DNA of 8,150 nucleotides from positions 1-8,150 of the forward strand of contig JABXGS010000116.1 in assembly GCA_016550425.1 (NCBI GenBank). Reading direction: 5' to 3'. Positions 1-4,307 of the stretch are shown piece by piece (within the stretch, counting starts at the first letter, position 1; the number at the start of each line of letters is the position of its first letter). This DNA comes from an archaeon (GTDB taxonomy: Archaea; Asgardarchaeota; Hermodarchaeia; Hermodarchaeales; Hermodarchaeaceae). The notes beneath the pieces are model-generated. The model was not told the DNA's origin. It made no database searches and saw only the letters and a program-made list of their open reading frames with translations. Made by a program: the position numbers and the translations under genes.

Positions 1-459
1 AACTGGTTAGCTGAAGAAGGAATGTTTCGTAAAGAGGTTGATGACACGAAAGCTGCATTCCATTTTGGCATTAACTATCCTGTGGGTTCACCTTATCATA
101 TTGAGATAGTAAAACCCCGGGACATGAAAGATGGCATCCTCATCGTTTCAATACTACGCGTGGCACCATCACATAGGAATGCACTCGCAAAGCTTGCCTC
201 TGAGAAGCGTAAACCTCTACTTCACGAGCTGAAACTCCGGCTGCTTTCCCGACGTCCAGGCTTTTCCGTTAAGGAGAATGATGGGGTCTGGGATGCGGTG
301 CAATTTCAGATGCGATTACTCCATGATAATCTGACAAAGACGACTCTTATGGAAGCCATTGATGAGGTCTTTCGGAGTATGCTGTTTGTCATTTGGACAT
401 TTGGGCATAATTTCGGAATACCTACTGGTAGCCATCAACAACCAGAATTTTACGCCTAG
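1..459 (+). CDS. DUF2299-like conserved protein, 5'-partial
   Basis: The frame is open from the first base and ends at TAG 457-459, giving 152 visible residues. The first visible residues, NWLAEEGMF, precede the first Met (base 22). I think that Met is internal, because archaeal proteins of this type usually begin a few residues before a W-L-x-E-E-G segment, so the true start lies just left of the window. The pattern FHF..NYP (residues 20-27), then a hydrophobic strand (ILIVSILRV) and a basic helix rich in Leu, Lys and Arg, resembles the small archaeal DUF2299 family. That family has no known function and has been compared with secretion-chaperone-like alpha/beta folds. There is no signal peptide and no clear membrane segment, so it is probably cytosolic. 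The next gene starts 82 nt downstream and appears to have its own promoter. The family assignment is from memory of the motif pattern and is moderate; that this is a real gene is well supported. Confidence 0.72.
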   Translation, partial: NWLAEEGMFRKEVDDTKAAFHFGINYPVGSPYHIEIVKPRDMKDGILIVSILRVAPSHRNALAKLASEKRKPLLHELKLRLLSRRPGFSVKENDGVWDAVQFQMRLLHDNLTKTTLMEAIDEVFRSMLFVIWTFGHNFGIPTGSHQQPEFYA

Positions 460-492
460 CCCTCGCCGAATTGTGCTTTTTCTCTTGAACCT

Positions 493-507
493 GAAAACTT
501 TAAGAGC
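493..507 (+). promoter_or_regulatory. Candidate archaeal BRE/TATA promoter of zinc-ribbon gene 1
   Basis: GAAAACTTTAAGAGC reads as a purine-rich BRE (GAAAAC) followed by a TATA-like TTTAAGAG. The TTAAGAGC core starts at base 500, exactly 42 nt before the ATG at 542. Archaeal initiation about 25 nt downstream would fall near 525-529, just before the Shine-Dalgarno site, leaving a short leader. The same TTAAGAGC occurs at the same distance before the paralogous gene at 3381. Confidence 0.45.
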
Positions 508-528
508 TCGGAGCCAGATGGTAGAGCC

Positions 529-535
529 AAGGAGG
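529..535 (+). promoter_or_regulatory. Shine-Dalgarno site deciding the start at 542
   Basis: AAGGAGG lies 6 nt before the ATG at 542. It favours that start over the in-frame ATG at 518 and over much longer upstream extensions, which would run back into the preceding gene. Confidence 0.8.
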
Positions 536-541
536 CTTCTT

Positions 542-871
542 ATGAAAACCTGTGATGCCTGTGGTTATGATAACGAAGATGATGCAGATTTTTGTGCTCG
601 ATGTGGAGCTCATCTTACTGATAAAACTGTAAAACCCAAAGTTCATGAAGAAGACAAAGATTGCTACGGTTCTGAAGAAGACGATTGCTTCGGACTCCCT
701 TATGGTGGTGCAATTTGTGGTCTTATTCTTGGGGTATTCATCATTCTCTGGGCCATTGGGCCATTATTTGGATTGGACATTTGGACCTATTTCTGGCCAT
801 TCATCATTCTAGTGTTTGGAGTTCTTCTCATCGCTGGAGCGATCTATTCGATACGACGGCGACAACGATAG
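542..871 (+). CDS. Zinc-ribbon protein with two C-terminal membrane helices (paralog 1)
   Basis: The product is 109 residues. An N-terminal zinc ribbon of the CxxC-x10-CxxC type has cysteines at 4, 7, 18 and 21. An acidic linker (about 26-48, with an extra Cys41) follows, then the motif CFG (49-51) and GGAIxG (55-60), two hydrophobic helices (about 55-77 and 80-101) and a basic tail ending SIRRRQR. The short loop between helices and the basic tail suggest a hairpin with both termini in the cytoplasm. Function is unknown; such ribbons can mediate protein or nucleic-acid contacts. The start is fixed by AAGGAGG 6 nt upstream. The protein at 3381-3710 is a paralog with the same length and the same cysteine positions, about 40% identical over 57 ungapped residues from CFG to SIR. 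The gene converges on the minus-strand membrane-protein gene with only 7 bp between stop codons. Confidence 0.88.
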   Translation: MKTCDACGYDNEDDADFCARCGAHLTDKTVKPKVHEEDKDCYGSEEDDCFGLPYGGAICGLILGVFIILWAIGPLFGLDIWTYFWPFIILVFGVLLIAGAIYSIRRRQR

Positions 872-878
872 AGGCTAG

Positions 879-1619
879 CTATGCATCTGAGAGGGCGCAG
901 TCGGTTCTACCGCACTGAGTGCATATGCGTTGATGCGACCAACGCGACATTACAATCCGTGTGAATATCCAATAGATAATGAGAACAAGTAGGTAACCTG
1001 CGAGTAGCAGGTTATTGTTAATTTGCATTTGTGTAGCCAGTAGCAAAAATGCTCCAAGTACAAAAAGGACGTTTATGAGAAATCGCAGCTCTCCCCTTTC
1101 TATTTTGACGACACGATACACTTGATGTTGCACTAATCCAAGAGCAACAAAAATCCATCCAATCCAGAAGATTTCGATTACATGTTGAAAATAAAAACCG
1201 GCAAAAAAGAACAGACCCGTACCAATTAAAGCGATGATTGCACCGATTACTAGCCCTGTGCACCCGGCACACAAGATTCGTGAGTGAATTCTGAGCACAT
1301 GACCTGAATATTGGTCACAGGTTGGATGGTGTCCCTTTTTACGAATTGAAGCACCAGAGGATGCTTGGTTTTTATTCATGGCTCGATTGGAATCGGTTTT
1401 CTTCTTTGTAGAACACCGCGAGCAATGAGTTGGGGAAATGCCTGCAATGACACCGAAAATACAAATCAGGGCGAAACTTGCCCCAACGAGCGTGTTTTGC
1501 CAAGGAATTACTATGGTGGGAGGTGGGTTTAGAAATAGTATGGGCAGGAGTCCCAATCCTAAGAGAGAAACAACAAGCGATATAATGGCTACTCCTGAAC
1601 TGTGTTTCTGGCGAGTCAT
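879..1619 (-). CDS. Six-helix cysteine-rich membrane protein, DUF2085-like
   Basis: The product is 246 residues. Predicted helices lie at about 9-30, 42-61, 119-141, 147-167, 180-197 and 203-224. Metal-ligand-like motifs are CSRC (66-69), HHPTC (97-101) with H107, LCAGCTG (116-122, Cys117 and Cys120), and a tail CTQC....C (233, 236, 241). The HHPxC...CxGCTGxxIG stretch recalls DUF2085-type proteins, which carry CHxxPxRS...CxRCTGxYxG, so I call it DUF2085-like; its function is unknown. The start at 1619 is chosen because ATG 1619-1617 overlaps the TGA (1618-1616) of the radical SAM gene as ATGA, the classic sign of translational coupling. An upstream in-frame ATG at 1661 would add 14 residues and a 46-bp overlap and is less likely. 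With six helices, the N-terminus, the 62-118 loop and the C-tail fall on one side. Lys/Arg-rich loops suggest this is the cytoplasm, so all the paired cysteines would face the cytosol. Confidence 0.85.
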   Translation of the reverse strand: MTRQKHSSGVAIISLVVSLLGLGLLPILFLNPPPTIVIPWQNTLVGASFALICIFGVIAGISPTHCSRCSTKKKTDSNRAMNKNQASSGASIRKKGHHPTCDQYSGHVLRIHSRILCAGCTGLVIGAIIALIGTGLFFFAGFYFQHVIEIFWIGWIFVALGLVQHQVYRVVKIERGELRFLINVLFVLGAFLLLATQMQINNNLLLAGYLLVLIIYWIFTRIVMSRWSHQRICTQCGRTDCALSDA

Positions 1620-3034
1620 AGTCGAATGAGTCCTTTCAGTGTTCCCAAAAATCCTTTCCACATCATATGCCGATAATAGCTTCGCTTGACCTCATTAATT
1701 GCCAAAGTCCCAGCGATACGACGGCGCCACCCATAAAACCGACGATAAGTCGTAAAAAGTTCCTTCTGGACCTCTTCGCGTGTCAGGTGCTCTGTAGGCA
1801 TTGTAGCGTGTACCATGTCAAATTGATTCCATCTAGGATCTACCATCCAGCCTTTTTCTAACGCTTCCTCAAACAAAGGTGTTCCTGGATAAGGAGTCAT
1901 CGCCATGAAAACGGCAATATCCGGATCAACTTCATCAATCCATGTCCGAAAAGCTTCAAGCGATTGATGAGAATCCTGGCAATGACCGATAATCGCTGTT
2001 GTCTGGGAAAGAATATCGTTTTCCTTTAACAGTTGGATGGCCTCTTTACCGATGGACACGCTAATTCCTTTTCGGTACTGTTTTAACATCTTTTCATCAT
2101 GACTTTCTAATCCAGTCATCACCCACTGAAGCCCAGTCTGTCGGAGTTTCGGCAGTAGCTCCTTTCCCGCTACGATCTGATCTGCTCGAGTTTGGAAAAA
2201 CCACATTAAATCCTCTGTAATGCCCCGTTGAAGTAGCTCATCACAGAAGGTGTTCATCCACTCATTCAATTGGACGTAATCATCAGTTAGCCACAGAAAT
2301 CGGCTACCAAATTCCCGATACAGGTATTCAAATTCATCTGCCACTCTTTCTGGTGATTTCTGGCGGCACGGTCCCCAATAACGCCATTGACTGCAAAACG
2401 AACAAGAATGCGCGCAACCACGGCTCCCCTCAACCAAAGCATAGGGTAAATCTCGTCCAGCAGGAAATCGGTATTTTGACATATGTTCATGCACGAAATG
2501 ATAGCCTGGAAAAGGCAGGCTGTTCAAATCTTTAATTAAGGGGCGATTCGGTGTGTGCACAATTCCCTTTTTGTCACGAAATGAAACTCCTTTTACCCTG
2601 TTCAGCGGTTCGCCTTGGTCAAGAGCCTTCAATACTTCGAGAAGCGTAACTTCGCCTTCTCCTCGCACAACCAGATCAAGCTGAGGGTGTGCTTCCAATG
2701 CTTCTTGGGCTAGAACTGAAAAATGCTGACTCCCCGCGATCGTGACAATCCCTGCATCGACCTCTTTTGCTATATCCAAGGTGCGAAGTGTTATGTTCGC
2801 ATTGCACGTTGAAACAGTACTCGGAGCCACAATATCAGGTGAAACGGTGGCTATTCGTTCTTTCACTTCAGACCATTTGGCTTCTTCTGCCTGGCAGTCC
2901 ATAACTTGTATTTCGACTCCAGGAAAATGTTTCTCTAAATAGGCTGCTAAACACAAAAGTGCCAACGGAGGTGGCAAATATTCGCCCATCACAAACCAGG
3001 GCTCTTTCGGAGGCTCAATAAACAAAACCTTCAC
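1616..3034 (-). CDS. Cobalamin-binding-domain radical SAM enzyme (BchE-like, COG1032 type)
   Basis: Counted from GTG 3034 the product is 472 residues. Residues 1-145 form a Rossmann-like B12-binding domain that begins MKVLFIEPP and contains the typical PPLALLCLAAYLE helix and the VVRGEGE segment. It lacks the DxHxxG cobalamin-ligand motif, as is common in BchE-type members. The radical SAM core (about 198-405) carries GCAHSCSFC, giving the CxxxCxxC iron-sulfur ligands Cys207, Cys211 and Cys214, followed by LWLTDDYV, a QTRAD strand, MTGLES and YPGTPLFE, all usual for this group. Family members catalyse radical methylations, ring closures and C-C bond formation on tetrapyrroles, lipids and other substrates; nothing here fixes the substrate. 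A second GTG at 3049 would add five residues. I prefer 3034 because homologs usually begin directly with the first beta strand. No ATG start exists upstream. It is the first gene of an operon with the membrane protein, with a 4-bp ATGA overlap. Confidence 0.9.
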   Translation of the reverse strand: MKVLFIEPPKEPWFVMGEYLPPPLALLCLAAYLEKHFPGVEIQVMDCQAEEAKWSEVKERIATVSPDIVAPSTVSTCNANITLRTLDIAKEVDAGIVTIAGSQHFSVLAQEALEAHPQLDLVVRGEGEVTLLEVLKALDQGEPLNRVKGVSFRDKKGIVHTPNRPLIKDLNSLPFPGYHFVHEHMSKYRFPAGRDLPYALVEGSRGCAHSCSFCSQWRYWGPCRQKSPERVADEFEYLYREFGSRFLWLTDDYVQLNEWMNTFCDELLQRGITEDLMWFFQTRADQIVAGKELLPKLRQTGLQWVMTGLESHDEKMLKQYRKGISVSIGKEAIQLLKENDILSQTTAIIGHCQDSHQSLEAFRTWIDEVDPDIAVFMAMTPYPGTPLFEEALEKGWMVDPRWNQFDMVHATMPTEHLTREEVQKELFTTYRRFYGWRRRIAGTLAINEVKRSYYRHMMWKGFLGTLKGLIRL

Positions 3035-3081
3035 AACGATACAATCCACCCAAACCGTAGCTCCGCTATCACTAGCTCCCC

Positions 3082-3096
3082 AATTTAACCTTTTAG
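3082..3096 (-). promoter_or_regulatory. Candidate promoter of the radical SAM operon
   Basis: On the minus strand the sequence reads CTAAAAGGTTAAATT, giving a TATA-like GGTTAAATT at 3090-3082. Initiation about 25 nt downstream would fall near 3060, leaving a leader of roughly 10 to 26 nt depending on which GTG is used. The ribosome-binding site is weak: GGAG at 3064-3061 for the outer GTG, GGGTG at 3051-3047 for the inner one. This is a motif-only call. Confidence 0.33.
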
Positions 3097-3250
3097 TCTA
3101 CACTCGACAAGAGAAATTGGTGAACCGGAGCTATGGCGATCCAGGCCCCACAAAAAGGACACAATTGGAGGGGAGAGGGAATGGTTTCTAGGGGAGTAAG
3201 TGGTGCCTGAATATTCGTCACTCCAGTTCAGGGTTTGATACTAGTCCCTC

Positions 3251-3266
3251 TACGACTAGAGTCGTA
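3251..3266. repeat. Perfect palindrome TACGACT-AG-AGTCGTA, candidate operator
   Basis: Two 7-bp arms are perfectly inverted around a 2-bp centre. The size and symmetry fit a binding site for a dimeric winged-helix or ribbon-helix-helix regulator. It lies 10 bp before a TTAATAAAAA element (3276-3285) and about 70 bp before the TTAAGAGC promoter of the zinc-ribbon gene. That position suits control of the plus-strand operon, and possibly of both directions. Confidence 0.45.
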
Positions 3267-3330
3267 CGTGTTCTCTTAATAAAAACTTCTCTTTCACGAG
3301 TTTTGTTTTGGTTGAGGTTTTGCGTGTTCC

Positions 3331-3346
3331 CCAAAGTCTTAAGAGC
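3331..3346 (+). promoter_or_regulatory. Candidate promoter of zinc-ribbon gene 2
   Basis: CCAAAGTCTTAAGAGC contains TTAAGAGC starting at 3339, exactly 42 nt before the ATG at 3381, the same distance as in the paralog. Initiation about 25 nt downstream would fall just before the Shine-Dalgarno site at 3366-3374. A more AT-rich element, TTAATAAAAA at 3276-3285, is an alternative that would leave a leader of about 70-75 nt. Confidence 0.42.
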
Positions 3347-3365
3347 AGGAAGGTTGCTACAGCTG

Positions 3366-3374
3366 GGTGAGGTG
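3366..3374 (+). promoter_or_regulatory. Shine-Dalgarno site deciding the start at 3381
   Basis: GGTGAGGTG matches the archaeal GGAGGTGA-type signal and ends 6 nt before the ATG at 3381, the same spacing as in the paralog. It excludes the 26-residue upstream extension of the frame that begins at TTG 3303. Confidence 0.72.
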
Positions 3375-3380
3375 TTCCTC

Positions 3381-3710
3381 ATGGTCTATTGCCAGAAATG
3401 CGGTGTTGAAAACGCCGATGAGGCTGATTTTTGCAAGAAGTGTGGTGCTCCTTTGGCGCCGGTCAAACGTCCTTGGCGTGTGAAATATGGTGAACGAGCT
3501 GAAGAAGAATGCTTTGGCATCGCTGGTGGTGGCGCTATTTTTGGAGTCATCGCTGGTATCGTTGTGATAGTATTGGGGCTCGCTCTCGTCATACAAATTC
3601 CCATTTGGTTTGTTATCGGCCCAATCATAGGGATTATCTTCGGAGCTCTAATTATCATCTTTGCACTAAACTCGATTCGACATAAACGTCGGATGAGGGT
3701 GGAGGCATGA
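3381..3710 (+). CDS. Zinc-ribbon protein with two C-terminal membrane helices (paralog 2)
   Basis: The product is 109 residues, the same length as its paralog at 542-871. The zinc-ribbon cysteines are at the same positions (4, 7, 18, 21) in a conserved N-terminal 25 residues (14 identical), including EADFC. A basic, then Glu-rich linker follows, then CFG (44-46), GGAIFG (50-55), two hydrophobic helices (about 47-72 and 74-96) and the tail NSIRHKRR plus a few residues. Relative to paralog 1 the linker is five residues shorter and the tail five longer; the 57 residues from CFG to SIR align without a gap (23 identical). It is probably anchored in the membrane with the ribbon in the cytoplasm. 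Function is unknown. A four-helix membrane-protein gene follows after 30 bp on the same strand, suggesting an operon. Confidence 0.88.
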   Translation: MVYCQKCGVENADEADFCKKCGAPLAPVKRPWRVKYGERAEEECFGIAGGGAIFGVIAGIVVIVLGLALVIQIPIWFVIGPIIGIIFGALIIIFALNSIRHKRRMRVEA

Positions 3711-3727
3711 AAGACGCATCATGATTT

Positions 3728-3733
3728 GGAGGT
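3728..3733 (+). promoter_or_regulatory. Shine-Dalgarno site pointing to a GTG start at 3741
   Basis: GGAGGT is a strong site. The ATG at 3735 is only 1 nt away and the TTG at 3726 overlaps it, so neither can use it. The in-frame GTG at 3741 sits at the ideal 7-nt spacing. Confidence 0.7.
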
Positions 3734-3740
3734 TATGATA

Positions 3741-4229
3741 GTGAGTAAGAAATCGCATCAAGATCCAGATATTATCGGCATAGTCAATGCGGGCTTGATT
3801 CTCATCCTGATTGCAGTATTCATAGTTATCCGTCCACTCCTAATTCCTTCAGGATTTAACTTCATCTTAGACTTGCAGTGGATTGAAGTATCTCCTGGCA
3901 TCTGGTGGTGGTCACCCCAAACCCCCCTTGCCCATGTGTACGTTTATGAGACGATGTACCTCTTCTTCCTTGGAACCATTATCACTAATATCGTTGTACT
4001 AGCGCTTCGGGTCGTCTTTCGAGACTCTTATGATCGGCAAATCGATGGTGTTGGTAGCATCATCATGAGTGCAGGGATCACCTGGGCTGCCTATAACCTA
4101 TTCTTGAATTACACTCCCACTAGCGCCTTTGCAGTATTTTCCGGGTGGTTCATCGTATTCGTTGGTGTGAGCATCATCATCCAGAGTCTTGGGCATTGGG
4201 TTGTTCGTAATTTCGAAAAATCAACCTAG
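3741..4229 (+). CDS. Unrecognised four-helix membrane protein
   Basis: From the GTG at 3741 the product is 162 residues. I do not recognise the family. A short charged N-terminus (MSKKSHQDPD) leads into helix 1 (about 11-31). A 40-residue loop rich in Trp and Pro (three Trp at 55-57) precedes helix 2 (about 70-92), then a short charged loop (RDSYDRQID), helix 3 (about 103-122) and helix 4 (about 129-152), ending in a basic/acidic tail. The first loop would be outside the cell if the N-terminus is cytoplasmic, as its lysines suggest. There are no cysteines and no catalytic motif. The start is set by GGAGGT 7 nt upstream. It follows the zinc-ribbon gene by 30 bp and is probably co-transcribed with it, so the two may act together at the membrane. 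It converges on the ABC exporter operon. Confidence 0.82.
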   Translation: MSKKSHQDPDIIGIVNAGLILILIAVFIVIRPLLIPSGFNFILDLQWIEVSPGIWWWSPQTPLAHVYVYETMYLFFLGTIITNIVVLALRVVFRDSYDRQIDGVGSIIMSAGITWAAYNLFLNYTPTSAFAVFSGWFIVFVGVSIIIQSLGHWVVRNFEKST

Positions 4230-4307
4230 TGATTCCTCAATCCCATTTCCCGGTGCGTTACATTCCCTAGAGGCTAGTGGATTTACCAACTAGAAAGGCG
4301 TTGGAAA
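4230..4307. other. Convergent intergenic spacer with CTAG inverted repeat
   Basis: This 78-bp gap separates the four-helix protein from the ABC exporter, which end toward each other. It contains CTAGAGGCTAG (4267-4277), an inverted repeat too short to be a persuasive stem. There is no long T-run on either strand, so no terminator can be assigned. Confidence 0.4.

Larger units (their letters stand above)
3050..3380. other. Divergent intergenic region with promoters and a palindrome
   Basis: This region separates the minus-strand radical SAM operon from the plus-strand zinc-ribbon gene. No convincing gene lies in it. It holds candidate TATA elements for each direction, a perfect palindrome at 3251-3266 and some weaker inverted repeats between 3193 and 3233. 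These last include CCTGAA (3206-3211) with TTCAGG (3227-3232), and AGTGGTG (3199-3205), which pairs with CGTCACT (3216-3222) through two G-U pairs. The alternatives compete with one another, and no known RNA family is recognisable. Confidence 0.6.

Noticed and set aside
685..918. Open frame of 77 codons on the plus strand overlapping zinc-ribbon gene 1
   Set aside because: It lies in another frame of a well-supported gene, has no ribosome site and gives an unlikely His/Trp-rich protein.
2353..2535. Small plus-strand open frame antisense to the radical SAM gene
   Set aside because: It overlaps the iron-sulfur cluster coding region on the other strand and shows no independent coding sign.
3174..3251. 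Possible tRNA: 7-bp pairing AGAGGGA/TCCCTCT enclosing about 64 nt
   Set aside because: The length is tRNA-like, but there is no T-arm (GTTCRANYC), no D-arm and no anticodon stem in register. The pairing is between purine- and pyrimidine-rich runs and is likely chance.
3303..3380. Upstream extension of zinc-ribbon gene 2 from a TTG start
   Set aside because: The 26 extra residues are absent from the paralog, and a good Shine-Dalgarno site marks the ATG at 3381.
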